Shown here one piece after another: positions 8,641 through 16,881 of a stretch of DNA of 64,000 nucleotides; position 1 is the stretch's first letter; each line of letters opens with the position of its first letter. The stretch lies in NCBI RefSeq assembly GCF_026314945.1, contig NZ_CP111121.1, positions 2,356,001-2,420,000 on the forward strand, given 5' to 3'. The DNA comes from Chryseobacterium fluminis. GTDB taxonomy: Bacteria > Bacteroidota > Bacteroidia > Flavobacteriales > Weeksellaceae. The notes below the pieces were generated by a model that searched no databases, had not been told where the DNA came from, and saw only the letters and a program-made list of their open reading frames with translations. A program made the position numbers and the translations under genes.

Positions 8641-9051
8641 ATGAATTTAGTGTCTATTAGAATAATCACTGCCGATATAGAGGCTTTAGTAAAATTTTAT
8701 GAACACATCACAAACCTGACTTTAAAACGCTTTACTCCTGATTTTGCAGAACTGAAGACGAAAACAGCTACTTTGGCTATTGGAAGTGTTAATACACTTC
8801 AGTTTTTTGGTGGTGAAAGTGTCACTCAGGCTGCTCAAAACCATACGGCAATTATCGAATTTATGGTTGATGACGTAGAAAAGGAGTACACAAGATTGGC
8901 CCCTTTTTTAGAACCATATATCGTTCAGAAGCCAACGTTAATGCCTTGGGGAAATAAGTCTCTTCTATTTAGAGATCCTGACGGAAATCTGGTGAATTTA
9001 TTTACTCCAACTACCTCTGAAGGAATTAAAAAATTTAACTTTAAAAATTAA
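8641..9051 (+). CDS. VOC (glyoxalase/bleomycin-resistance) family protein
   Basis: The 136-residue product begins MNLVSIRIITADIEALVKFY, the typical first beta-alpha of a VOC half, and ends with LLFRDPDGNLVNLFTP, the classic C-terminal metal-site strand. A single VOC module implies a homodimer. Substrate cannot be read from sequence; relatives include lactoylglutathione lyase-like enzymes and antibiotic-sequestering proteins. It is transcribed rightward, alone, and ends in a hairpin terminator 20 bp downstream. Confidence 0.88.
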   Translation: MNLVSIRIITADIEALVKFYEHITNLTLKRFTPDFAELKTKTATLAIGSVNTLQFFGGESVTQAAQNHTAIIEFMVDDVEKEYTRLAPFLEPYIVQKPTLMPWGNKSLLFRDPDGNLVNLFTPTTSEGIKKFNFKN

Positions 9052-9070
9052 GACTACTTTACTAAATAGC

Positions 9071-9100
9071 AAAACCACATTGATTAATCGCTGTGGTTTT
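9071..9100 (+). terminator. terminator of the VOC gene
   Basis: A nine-bp perfect stem AAAACCACA/TGTGGTTTT with a 12-base loop, 19 bp past the stop. The stem itself provides the U-rich arm. Confidence 0.7.
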
Positions 9101-9214
9101 CACCTTTTAATGTGATCATTTTTTTTATACTTTTTAGACATATAAAGTAAGGTTCAAGAGGTTATCATTCCAAGTTAATCACATTAATAACTACACATAT
9201 TAGTTAATGTAAAA

Positions 9215-9241
9215 GCCCTCAACACTTTGCGTGTTGAGGGC
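9215..9241 (-). terminator. terminator of 181-residue gene copy 2
   Basis: A perfect 11-bp stem (GCCCTCAACAC/GTGTTGAGGGC) is followed on the minus strand by TTTTACATT. It lies 25 bp after the stop of the gene at 9267. Confidence 0.8.
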
Positions 9242-9266
9242 GTATATAAAATTCCTGTTGTTTTTA

Positions 9267-9812
9267 TTATAAAGCAGTTGCGGTATACGTTACTGTTTGA
9301 GTATACGTTCCGGCCGGTTTCCCTAAAATATCAGAAGAAGATGATTTCGCGGCAGGAATGGTATAGTCCAGATTCAGGGTCAAGGCGCTTCCAAGAGGAG
9401 CATTGGCTACTAAAGTCTGATCTGCTGCCGATAAAACAACTGCACTTTTAGTTCCGCCCATGGTTCCTGCAGCTGCAGAAGCTTTGATGGTTAAAACATC
9501 TACCGGGATCAGGTTGGTTCCGTTCACAAAGCTCGCACCGCCTGCTTTTACTTTTACATTAAAGTTCTTGGTTGAGGTTACTTTCAGGGCGTTGGCCTGG
9601 GCTACTGTCTTTTCCGAGTTATAATCCGCAGCAGTAGCATAGTTGAAGGCAACAGCACCGGTAATGGCAGTACTTCCCGCATCGATAGAGATGACATCAT
9701 TCAGCGTGATGCTTACCGTAGTGGTTGCGGTAGTATTCTGGGCCTGAACATTGTTAGTTCCCAGTATGAATGCTCCGATAGTTAAGGCTGCGATGGCGAT
9801 TTGTTTTATCAT
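9267..9812 (-). CDS. 181-residue secreted repeat-family protein, copy 2
   Basis: The product differs from copy 1 only by T to A in VLSAADQTL. It keeps the same signal peptide and C-terminal GTYTQTVTYTATAL. The promoter block, including TAGATTTG at 9865-9872 and the dyad at 9917-9932, is also conserved, so this is a full-unit duplication rather than a gene-only copy. Function is unknown; DUF4402/SCPU-like fold is tentative. Confidence 0.85.
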   Translation of the reverse strand: MIKQIAIAALTIGAFILGTNNVQAQNTTATTTVSITLNDVISIDAGSTAITGAVAFNYATAADYNSEKTVAQANALKVTSTKNFNVKVKAGGASFVNGTNLIPVDVLTIKASAAAGTMGGTKSAVVLSAADQTLVANAPLGSALTLNLDYTIPAAKSSSSDILGKPAGTYTQTVTYTATAL

Positions 9813-9864
9813 GACAGTAGTATTTAATTTTTATTTTTATTTAATTGTTCTCTTTTGAACATGA

Positions 9865-9932
9865 CAAATCTACGGCGGCGATAAAATTTTCTCTGTAGCG
9901 GAAAATGGAAGTTCATGTAGTAAAATAACTAC
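9865..9932 (-). promoter_or_regulatory. promoter block with dyad, copy 2
   Basis: A TAGATTTG -7 box at 9865-9872 and the GTAGTAAAATAACTAC dyad at 9917-9932 precede copy 2. Confidence 0.6.
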
Positions 9933-10058
9933 ACGGATTATTCATTGGTTCACATAGAAAAGAAAGTGTATCACAACTAAACAACGTGAGTTTGATCCCG
10001 TAAAATGCTTTAGTTGATTTAAAATTTTCCAGGTTTCGGCAAATTTATTTTAAAAAAT

Positions 10059-10083
10059 CAAAGGCCCCTTGCGGAAGCCTTTG
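10059..10083 (-). terminator. terminator of 181-residue gene copy 3
   Basis: A CAAAGGC/GCCTTTG hairpin is followed on the minus strand by ATTTTTTAAAA. It is about 200 bp after the stop at 10281. The nearer GCCTC...GAG hairpin seen at copies 1 and 2 is decayed here. Confidence 0.7.
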
Positions 10084-10280
10084 AAACACCAAATCACAAA
10101 ATATTAATATATAAAAAATTTTACTTTTATTGTTTTTTAATCCTTCTTTGACCCATAAGTCAGGTTACAGAGAAGGATTATTTAAATTTAATCAGATCAA
10201 AATAATTACACGTATTAGTTAATAGAAGCCTCAGCGCTTTCTAATACTAAGAGCTTATATAAAAATTGTTGTTTATTTTA

Positions 10281-10826
10281 TTATAAAGCAGTTGCAGTAT
10301 ACGTCACGGTTTGTGTGTACGTTCCGGCCGGTTTCCCTAAAATATCAGAAGAAGATGATTTTGCGGCAGGAATGGTATAGTCCAGGTTCAGGGTCAAGGC
10401 GCTTCCAAGGGGAGCATTAGCCACTAAAGTCTGATCTGCTGCCGATAAAACTACAGCACTTTTTGTTCCGCCCATGGTTCCTGCAGCTGCTGAAGCTTTG
10501 ATGGTTAAAACATCTACCGGGATCAGGTTGGTTCCGTTCACGAAGCTCGCCCCGCCTGCTTTTACTTTTACATTAAAGTTCTTGGTTGAGGTTACTTTCA
10601 GAGCGTTGGCCTGGGCTACTGTTTTTTCCGAGTTATAATCCGCAGCAGTAACATAGTTAAAGGCAACAGCACCGGCAATGGCAGTACTTCCCGCATCGAT
10701 AGAGATGACATCATTCAGCGTAATGCTTACCGTTGTGGTTGCGGTAGTATTCTGAGCCTGAACATTATTAGTTCCCAGTATGAATGCTCCGATAGTTAAG
10801 GCTGCGATGGCGATTTGTTTTATCAT
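10281..10826 (-). CDS. 181-residue secreted repeat-family protein, copy 3
   Basis: This copy has three substitutions relative to copy 1: AIAG for AITG, NYVT for NYAT, and SAAD for SATD. Signal peptide, length and C-terminus are unchanged. Its downstream region carries a degenerate version of the first terminator and then a second hairpin. Copies 3-5 share this arrangement, so they form one subgroup and copies 1-2 another. Confidence 0.85.
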   Translation of the reverse strand: MIKQIAIAALTIGAFILGTNNVQAQNTTATTTVSITLNDVISIDAGSTAIAGAVAFNYVTAADYNSEKTVAQANALKVTSTKNFNVKVKAGGASFVNGTNLIPVDVLTIKASAAAGTMGGTKSAVVLSAADQTLVANAPLGSALTLNLDYTIPAAKSSSSDILGKPAGTYTQTVTYTATAL

Positions 10827-10930
10827 GACAGTAGTATTTAATTTTTATTTTTATTTAATTGTTCTCCTTTGAACATGACAAATCTACGGCGGCGATAAAA
10901 TTTTCTCTGTAGTGGAAAATGGAAGTTCTT

Positions 10931-10946
10931 GTAGTAAAATAACTAC
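10931..10946 (-). promoter_or_regulatory. upstream dyad, copy 3
   Basis: GTAGTAAAATAACTAC, about 105 bp before the copy 3 start, in the same place as in the other units. Confidence 0.5.
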
Positions 10947-10974
10947 GGATTATTCATCGGGTATACATAAAGAA

Positions 10975-11001
10975 GCCCTCAACACTTTGCGTGCTGAGGG
11001 C
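10975..11001 (-). terminator. orphan terminator of a deleted repeat unit
   Basis: The stem GCCCTCAGCAC/GTGTTGAGGGC on the minus strand matches the copy 1 and 2 terminators, but no gene ends here. Right of it the sequence runs straight into the copy 4 downstream region. A gene copy has been lost by recombination between units. Confidence 0.6.
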
Positions 11002-11127
11002 GTATATAAAATTCCTGTTTAAAATAATTTAAGTTGTAAATTCTAGAACATCTCATTTCTGAATCTTGTAAACTGCTTTAGTTGATTTAAAATTTTTCAG
11101 GTTTTTGCAAAATTTATTTTAAAAAAT

Positions 11128-11152
11128 CAAAGGCCCCTTACGGAAGCCTTTG
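11128..11152 (-). terminator. terminator of 181-residue gene copy 4
   Basis: A CAAAGGC/GCCTTTG hairpin followed on the minus strand by ATTTTTTAAAA, about 200 bp after the stop at 11353. Confidence 0.7.
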
Positions 11153-11352
11153 AAACACCAAATCACAAAATATTAATATATAAAAAATTTTACTTTTATT
11201 GTTTTTTTAATCCTTCTTTGACCCATGAAGTCAGGTTACAGAGAAGGATTATTTAAATTTAATCAGATCAAAATAACTACACCTATTAGTTAATAGAAGC
11301 CTCAGCACTTTTAATAGTAAGAGCTTATATAAAAATTGTTGTTTATTTTTTA

Positions 11353-11898
11353 TTATAAAGCAGTCGCGGTATACGTTACGGTTTGTGTATACGTTCCGGC
11401 CGGTTTCCCTAAAATATCAGAAGATGATGATTTTGCGGCTGGAATGGTATAGTCCAGATTAAGGGTCAAGGCGCTTCCAAGCGGAGCATTAGCCACTAAA
11501 GTCTGATCCGTTGCCGATAAAACTACAGCACTTTTTGTTCCCCCCATCGTTCCTGAAGCAGCTGAAGCTTTGATGGTTAAAACATCTACCGGGATCAGGT
11601 TGGTTCCGTTCACGAAGCTCGCACCGCCTGCTTTTACTTTTACATTAAAGTTCTTTGTTGAGGTTACTTTCAGGGCGTTGGCCTGGGCTACTGTCTTTTC
11701 CGAGTTATAATCCGCAGCAGTAGCATAGTTGAAGGCAACAGCACCGGTGATGGCAGTACTTCCCGCATCGATAGAAATGACATCATTCAGGGTGATGCTT
11801 ACCGTTGTGGTGGCGGTGGTATTCTGAGCCTGAACATTGTTAGTTCCCAGTATGAATGCTCCGATTGTTAAGGCTGCGATGGCAATTTGTTTTATCAT
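11353..11898 (-). CDS. 181-residue secreted repeat-family protein, copy 4
   Basis: It differs from copy 1 by one residue (SAASGTMGG in place of SAAAGTMGG). The signal peptide and beta-rich mature domain are otherwise identical. The upstream dyad at 12003-12018 is extended by one pair (ATGTAGT...ACTACAT). It is followed on the right by remnants of another unit. Confidence 0.85.
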   Translation of the reverse strand: MIKQIAIAALTIGAFILGTNNVQAQNTTATTTVSITLNDVISIDAGSTAITGAVAFNYATAADYNSEKTVAQANALKVTSTKNFNVKVKAGGASFVNGTNLIPVDVLTIKASAASGTMGGTKSAVVLSATDQTLVANAPLGSALTLNLDYTIPAAKSSSSDILGKPAGTYTQTVTYTATAL

Positions 11899-12002
11899 GA
11901 CAATAGTATTTAATTTTTATTTTTGTTTAATTGTTCTCTTTTGAACATGACAAATCTATGGCGGCAATAAAATTTTCTCTGTAGTGGAAAATGGAAGTTG
12001 AT

Positions 12003-12018
12003 GTAGTAAAATAACTAC
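12003..12018 (-). promoter_or_regulatory. upstream dyad, copy 4
   Basis: GTAGTAAAATAACTAC, about 105 bp before the copy 4 start. The flanks here extend the symmetry to ATGTAGT/ACTACAT. Confidence 0.5.
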
Positions 12019-12047
12019 ATGGATTATTTATCGGGTATACATAAAGA

Positions 12048-12074
12048 AGCCCTCAACACTTTGCGTGTTGAGGG
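12048..12074 (-). terminator. terminator of the degenerate family member
   Basis: A perfect GCCCTCAACAC/GTGTTGAGGGC stem followed on the minus strand by TTCTTTATG, 18 bp beyond the stop codon of the gene remnant at 12093. Confidence 0.65.
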
Positions 12075-12092
12075 CGTATATAAAATTACTGT

Positions 12093-12180
12093 TTATTTCC
12101 ATGCAGTGGTAGGATAAGGTGTTTTTTGAGTATAAGTTCCTTACGTTTTTCCTAAAAGTACCTTTGATGCTCTTGCATTC
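12093..12180 (-). pseudogene. remnant of a divergent 181-residue family member
   Basis: In one minus-strand frame the sequence reads LGKT, a stop, then GTYTQKTPYPTTAWK and a stop. It parallels the C-terminus LGKPAGTYTQTVTYTATAL of the intact copies, including spacing to the terminator. Similarity fades upstream. It shows that the family contained more divergent members, now decayed. Confidence 0.65.
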
Positions 12181-12408
12181 GAACGTGAATATTGCAGAAC
12201 TTATTTTTTGATGTCTCAATTTGCTTAGTCGATAGCTTCAAAGCCTTACCAGTAAGGTATTAAACACTCAATATAACATGCATTAATCTACATTAAATTG
12301 CCTTCGCTATGCTATTTCTCAGGAAATAAAAGTTTAAACAGGTTCTATATTTTAAATTTGTCTGTAAAAAAATATAAATTTGCCATAATTCTCTTTAAGA
12401 AAATATTG

Positions 12409-13509
12409 ATGGAAAGATTTAACGGATTGGAAGAAAAGCAAGCATTGCTAAATGCGATTATTATGTCAAGTGATGATGCCATTGTCAGTAAATCACTTGA
12501 TGGAATTATTACAAGCTGGAATCCGGCTGCCGAAAGAATGTTTGGATATCTTTCAAATGAAGCGGTAGGCCGTCATATTTCACTGATAATTCCAGATGAC
12601 AGATTATCTGAAGAGGATTTTATAATAGGTCAGGTAAGATCAGGGAAAAAAGTTGACCATTTTGAAACCATTAGAAAGAGAAAAAACGGTGAACTTGTCC
12701 CAATCTCAGTAACAGTATCCCCCGTTATTGATGATTATGGTAAAATTATAGGGGCGTCGAAAATTGCAAGGGATATCAGTGATCAACAAAAAGCACAACA
12801 GGAGAAAGCTGAGTTGCTGGATAAATTAAAGGAATTAAATTCTAAAAAAGATGAATTTATTGCATTGGCGAGTCATGAGCTTAGAACTCCATTATCAAGT
12901 ATGCAGGCATATCTTCAGATTATTCCCAGATTTACTACTGACGAAAAAACTCATTCATTTGTACAAAAAGCACAGGCACAAGCTTTAAAGCTAAACAATC
13001 TAATCTCTGACCTATTAGATGTATCAAAAATTGAGGCCGGAAAACTGGTGTTAAAAATTGAAAAATTTAATGTCCGTACTCTATTGGAAGATACTATAGA
13101 ACTGATAAGACTTTCCGAAAATGATTTCACTATCATTCTCACTACCGATGTAGATTCTCTCTATGTTGATGGTGATGCCCATCGTTTGGAGCAGGTAATT
13201 ACCAATTTGCTTACTAATGCTATTCGCTATTCAACAGATACAAATCTCATTGAAGTATTCCTAAGCAAAGAAAATAAGCATTTTAAGATAGGAGTAAAGG
13301 ATTATGGATTAGGCATACCGTCTGATAAGCTCAATGAATTATTCACTAGATTTTATCGGGTTAATAATAAAAAAAATATTTCAGGTCTTGGTCTTGGACT
13401 TTATCTATGCAAGGAAATAGTCTCGCAGCATAATGGAAGAATTTGGGCATGCAGTGAACTGAACAAGGGAAGTACCTTCTGGCTACAACTTCCGTGTACA
13501 TTGAGCTAA
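12409..13509 (+). CDS. PAS-domain sensor histidine kinase
   Basis: The ATG at 12409 is preferred over the frame's first codon at 12298, because a -7 box TAAATTTG lies near 12374-12381 just before it. The 366-residue protein has a PAS domain at about residues 10-130 (IITSWNPAAERMFGYLSNEA), a short coiled coil, then a HisKA domain with phosphoacceptor H156 (ASHELRTPLSSMQ) and a HATPase_c domain with N box (LLTNAIRYS), G1 (DYGLGIP) and G2 (GLGLGLYLCKEI). It has no membrane segment, so it is a cytoplasmic kinase. No response regulator gene is adjacent, making it an orphan. Confidence 0.92.
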   Translation: MERFNGLEEKQALLNAIIMSSDDAIVSKSLDGIITSWNPAAERMFGYLSNEAVGRHISLIIPDDRLSEEDFIIGQVRSGKKVDHFETIRKRKNGELVPISVTVSPVIDDYGKIIGASKIARDISDQQKAQQEKAELLDKLKELNSKKDEFIALASHELRTPLSSMQAYLQIIPRFTTDEKTHSFVQKAQAQALKLNNLISDLLDVSKIEAGKLVLKIEKFNVRTLLEDTIELIRLSENDFTIILTTDVDSLYVDGDAHRLEQVITNLLTNAIRYSTDTNLIEVFLSKENKHFKIGVKDYGLGIPSDKLNELFTRFYRVNNKKNISGLGLGLYLCKEIVSQHNGRIWACSELNKGSTFWLQLPCTLS

Positions 13510-13553
13510 ATTACCTGTACTGGGATGATAAGAGAACTTAACAACATATCTTC

Positions 13554-13571
13554 AAGCTTGTACACAAGCTT
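13554..13571 (+). terminator. probable terminator of the histidine kinase gene
   Basis: AAGCTTGT/ACAAGCTT, eight-bp stem with a two-base loop, followed by TTT. The loop is short, so the true fold may open one or two pairs. Confidence 0.45.
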
Positions 13572-13803
13572 TTAGAACATACTGTTAAACCTGAAATATT
13601 TGATAAAAGGAATTAATAATTTGTAAATCTTTGTATTTTCTGATACTTTATCCACTCTTCAACTGCTAATATAAAATTTCATTTTGATGATTGATTATTA
13701 AGTACTTACCTATCTATTTCATCTAACTTTTTTTTGGATTGACGAAACTACCTTTAGATACGTTCAGCAAATCGTCGATCAAAACTTACTTTTTTAAATA
13801 TTT

Positions 13804-13818
13804 ATCGTTTTTTGAGAA
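13804..13818 (+). repeat. array-type motif, outlying exact copy
   Basis: Reads ATCGTTTTTTGAGAA, with the first 14 bases identical to the consensus. It lies in the kinase-HxlR intergenic stretch, about 4.5 kb left of the main series. Confidence 0.6.
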
Positions 13819-14173
13819 TTTTTTGGTTAATCATCATTATAAACAAAAAAAATCAAAAATTAGCCTCCTAACGGTTGGGCGGAAGCGAGCAACATGCACA
13901 AATAGCATAAAAGATATTCATTTGTTTATATCCTGATTATTAACATTTACATATAAAAAGGCTAACCATAATCAAGATAAAAAGAAATGAGATATTATTT
14001 ATCAGCCTCTGCGTAAAAATCATATTTGGTTTACTAATTTTGATAGCATACGACTTCATGTCAAAACGATCAAAAGAAGGCAACTGATATGCAAAACGCC
14101 CTGAGGTTACCGTACTTTGCGTAGGTTTCTATAATATTATAGCACTATAAAGTGTAATTTAAAACAATAAAAT

Positions 14174-14539
14174 ATGGCAAAAAAACAATCATTCATTTGC
14201 TGTTCAGAGACAATTAATCCGTTGCGGGATGCATTAGACGTTTTTAACGGCAAGTGGAAAATTCCTATCATTGTATCGGTTATGTTCGGAAATGAGCGTT
14301 TTACGGATATCCAAAACAGTATTCCCTGTATTTCTCCGAAAGTACTGGCAAAAGAGCTAAAGGATCTTGAGGAGCATCAATTGATCAAACGTGTAGTTGT
14401 TGAAGATTATCCTGTAAAAATTCTATATAAAGCAGAACCATATGCTCAATCGATAACGCCTATCGTTGAAATCCTTAGAAACTGGGGCCAAAATCATCGC
14501 AAAAAGCTCTTCCCTCAAAGTGTAATTAAAAAAGTTTAG
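14174..14539 (+). CDS. HxlR-family transcriptional regulator (first module)
   Basis: The 121-residue winged-helix protein carries the HxlR core: LDVFNGKWKIPIIVSVMFGNERFTDIQNSIPCISPKVLAKELKDLEEHQLIKR. The conserved N-terminal cysteine (CCSETINP) is present, as in redox- or aldehyde-sensing members. It is 119 bp upstream of a nitronate monooxygenase-like gene whose promoter has a palindromic ACTTTCC...GGTAAGT element. The second HxlR of the window (19475-19819) is a close paralogue in the same gene context. It probably represses the flavoenzyme gene. Confidence 0.9.
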   Translation: MAKKQSFICCSETINPLRDALDVFNGKWKIPIIVSVMFGNERFTDIQNSIPCISPKVLAKELKDLEEHQLIKRVVVEDYPVKILYKAEPYAQSITPIVEILRNWGQNHRKKLFPQSVIKKV

Positions 14540-14586
14540 CCTGTACTAAGATTTGCATTTGACCTACCTGGGCTGTTCTTAATATC

Positions 14587-14609
14587 ACTTTCCTTTAGGT
14601 AAGTACTAT
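14587..14609. promoter_or_regulatory. palindromic putative HxlR operator, copy 1
   Basis: Reads ACTTTCCTTTAGGTAAGT followed by ACTAT. The inverted halves are ACTTTCCT and AGGTAAGT. The same element with one more symmetric base pair lies at 20984-21006, also upstream of a nitronate monooxygenase-like gene. Confidence 0.65.
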
Positions 14610-14658
14610 TAATTCGATAGCATATATCACTAACTTTGTTCTTGTTAAAAGAAAAAAT

Positions 14659-15636
14659 ATGGACAACAGAGTTACAGAAATTTTAGGTATCCGATATCCT
14701 ATTGTACAGGCCCCAATGTCTTGGCTTACCAACGCCGAGCTCGTAGCCGCCGTGAGCAATGCAGGTGGATTAGGTGTACTGGCTGCAAATGCTGGACAAG
14801 ACAGTATAACACCTTCAATTCAAGAAACGGTTGAAAGAATGCGTAAAGAAATTCGTAAGGTGAAAAAATTGACCAGCAAACCCTTTGGGCTAAATATTTT
14901 ACTTGCCAAAGATATGACCTACTCGGGACCGATGATAGAATTGGCTATTGAAGAAAGTGTACCCGCCATGGCGGCTGTTTCGGTCGATGACACAGATTAC
15001 AGCGAAACAATTGAGAGACTCAAGCAATACGGCATCAAAATAATGCTCCGTCCCACTATTCCTACAATTGAGAGTGCAAAAAAAGCGGAAAAGAGTGGAG
15101 TTGACATATTTGTAGCGACAGGCTTCGACTCAGGAGGACTTGCTCCAGATTCGCAAATAGGAACGTTTTCCATCTTGCCACTGATTGCAGATAATATTAA
15201 AAGTATTCCTATTTTGGCAGCAGGAGGAATCGGCGATGTGCGGAGCGTGCGTGCTGCTTTCGCATTGGGGGCAGAAGGTGTATACGCCGGTACAACTTTT
15301 ATGACAACTAAAGAGAATCCATTGGCACTAAACCTAAAAGAGAAGATGTTACATCATACTGCCGAAGATCTTCATTTATTCCGTTCTACAGTAGGGATAC
15401 TGCGTTCCATCCCCACAGCGTTAACGACCGAACTGGTGGAAATGAACAAAAATGGCGCATCCTTAATGGAAGTAGCTAAAAAAATGACGGACAAAAAATC
15501 CGAAAAATCGGGAGTGATTTCAGGCGATGCAGAAAATGATTTCATCAATGCTGGTTCGGCCGTAAGCTTAGCCAAAGAGATTCGTCCTGCGAAAGAATTA
15601 ATAGATGACCTGATGCAAGACTTTATAAACAGTTAA
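14659..15636 (+). CDS. nitronate monooxygenase-like flavin oxidoreductase (first module)
   Basis: The 325-residue TIM-barrel flavoprotein opens with RVTEILGIRYPIVQAPMSWL and has FMN phosphate-binding features ATGFDSGGLAP and ILAAGGIGDVRSVRAAFALGAEGVYAGTTF, diagnostic of the 2-nitropropane dioxygenase/YrpB class. Such enzymes oxidise alkyl nitronates or reduce quinones with NAD(P)H in the cytoplasm. It pairs with the HxlR gene upstream and is a paralogue of the product at 21070-22050 (SWxTNAELVAAVSNAGGLG in both). Confidence 0.9.
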   Translation: MDNRVTEILGIRYPIVQAPMSWLTNAELVAAVSNAGGLGVLAANAGQDSITPSIQETVERMRKEIRKVKKLTSKPFGLNILLAKDMTYSGPMIELAIEESVPAMAAVSVDDTDYSETIERLKQYGIKIMLRPTIPTIESAKKAEKSGVDIFVATGFDSGGLAPDSQIGTFSILPLIADNIKSIPILAAGGIGDVRSVRAAFALGAEGVYAGTTFMTTKENPLALNLKEKMLHHTAEDLHLFRSTVGILRSIPTALTTELVEMNKNGASLMEVAKKMTDKKSEKSGVISGDAENDFINAGSAVSLAKEIRPAKELIDDLMQDFINS

Positions 15637-15777
15637 ACAGTAATTAAATTAAAAATGAGACATCCTGGTAACAAGGGTGTAAAAAGAATTCGCTTCAGAT
15701 ACAATCTATTGCATTGATTAGAATATTTTAGTTGATTTAAAATTTTCTAGGTTTCTGCAAAATTTATTTTAAAAAAT

Positions 15778-15803
15778 CAAAGGCCTCCTGTAGGAAGCCT
15801 TTG
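15778..15803 (-). terminator. terminator of 181-residue gene copy 5
   Basis: CAAAGGC/GCCTTTG hairpin followed on the minus strand by ATTTTTTAAAA, about 200 bp beyond the stop at 16003. Confidence 0.7.
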
Positions 15804-16002
15804 AAACACCAAATCACAAAATATTAATATGAAAACAATTAACTTTTGATTTTTTTAATCCTTTTTCAGACGTGTAAATTCAGGTTACAGAGAAGGATTA
15901 TTTAAATTTAATCGGATCAAATAATTACACGTATTAGTTAATAGAAGCCTCAGCACTTTTTAATAGTAAGAGCTTATATAAAATTTGTTGTTTATTTTTT
16001 TA

Positions 16003-16548
16003 TTATAAAGCAGTCGCGGTATACGTTACTGTTTGAGTATACGTTCCGGCCGGTTTCCCTAAAATATCAGAAGATGATGATTTCGCCGCTGGAATGGTAT
16101 AGTCCAGGTTCAGGGTCAAGGCGCTTCCAAGAGGAGCATTGGCCACTAAAGTCTGATCCGTTGCCGATAAAACAACTGCGCTTTTAGTTCCGCCCATCGT
16201 TCCTGCAGCTGCTGAAGCTTTGATGGTTAAAACATCTACCGGGATCAGATTGGTTCCGTTCACGAAGCTCGCCCCGCCTGCTTTTACTTTTACATTAAAG
16301 TTTTTGGTTGAGGTCACTTTCAGGGCGTTGGCCTGGGCTACTGTCTTTTCCGAGTTATAATCCGCAGCAGTAGCATAGTTAAAGGCAACAGCACCGGTGA
16401 TGGCAGTACTTCCCGCATCGATAGAGATGACATCATTCAGCGTGATGCTTACCGTGGTGGTTGCGGTAGTATTCTGAGCCTGAACATTATTAGTTCCCAG
16501 TATGAATGCTCCGATAGTTAAGGCTGCGATGGCGATTTGTTTTATCAT
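16003..16548 (-). CDS. 181-residue secreted repeat-family protein, copy 5
   Basis: The protein is identical to copy 1 over all 181 residues, although the genes lie 10 kb apart with different flanking units and many silent differences. It has the same signal peptide and C-terminus. Identity despite synonymous changes shows selection on the protein, perhaps with gene conversion. It is the rightmost member; sequence beyond its promoter block is not part of the repeat. Confidence 0.85.
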   Translation of the reverse strand: MIKQIAIAALTIGAFILGTNNVQAQNTTATTTVSITLNDVISIDAGSTAITGAVAFNYATAADYNSEKTVAQANALKVTSTKNFNVKVKAGGASFVNGTNLIPVDVLTIKASAAAGTMGGTKSAVVLSATDQTLVANAPLGSALTLNLDYTIPAAKSSSSDILGKPAGTYTQTVTYTATAL

Positions 16549-16652
16549 GACAGTAGTATTTAATTTTTATTTTTGTTTAATTGTTCTCTCTTGAACATGA
16601 CAAATCTACGGCGGCGATAAAATTTTCTCTGTAGTGGAAAATGGAAGTTCAT

Positions 16653-16668
16653 GTAGTAAAATAACTAC
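16653..16668 (-). promoter_or_regulatory. upstream dyad, copy 5
   Basis: GTAGTAAAATAACTAC, about 105 bp before the copy 5 start. The repeat homology ends within 10 bp to its right. Confidence 0.5.
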
Positions 16669-16689
16669 ACGGAGTCATAATAGAAAATG

Positions 16690-16707
16690 CGTCTCAGTTG
16701 TGAGACG
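16690..16707. other. small hairpin CGTCTCA-GTTG-TGAGACG
   Basis: A perfect seven-bp stem with a four-base loop between the dyad of copy 5 and the Crp-family gene. Neither side has a T run, so terminator function is doubtful. The arms contain TCTCA/TGAGA, as in the array motif, which may be coincidence. Confidence 0.3.
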
Positions 16708-16881
16708 GATTCTTACGTAAGTTGTAAATATTATGTCACAGAAGTTTTCCGTACATAGTATTGTTTTTGAATTTTTTTATTTTCTATAATCTAACGCTAC
16801 CCATAATGTCTTTTCAAATAGGGCAGTGAATCAAAGGGATCATAATTCAAAAGAATATTGTTTTCGTAACTTGCCTTAATA

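Larger units (their letters stand above)
13510..14173. other. 660-bp intergenic stretch
   Basis: It holds a hairpin (13554-13571) just past the kinase gene, one exact copy of the array-type motif (13804-13818), and CCTAACGGTTGGGCGGAAG at 13866-13884, which looks like accessory-junction debris. No gene is supported; the 65-codon frame from 13739 has no family features. Confidence 0.4.

Noticed and set aside
13860..13890. Classical integron attC site (CCTAACGGTTGGGCGG)
   Set aside because: The core-like bases are too close together and no L boxes or repeated copies are evident.
16690..16707. Hairpin as an array site
   Set aside because: It shares only TGAGAC with the motif and has no CGTTTT core.
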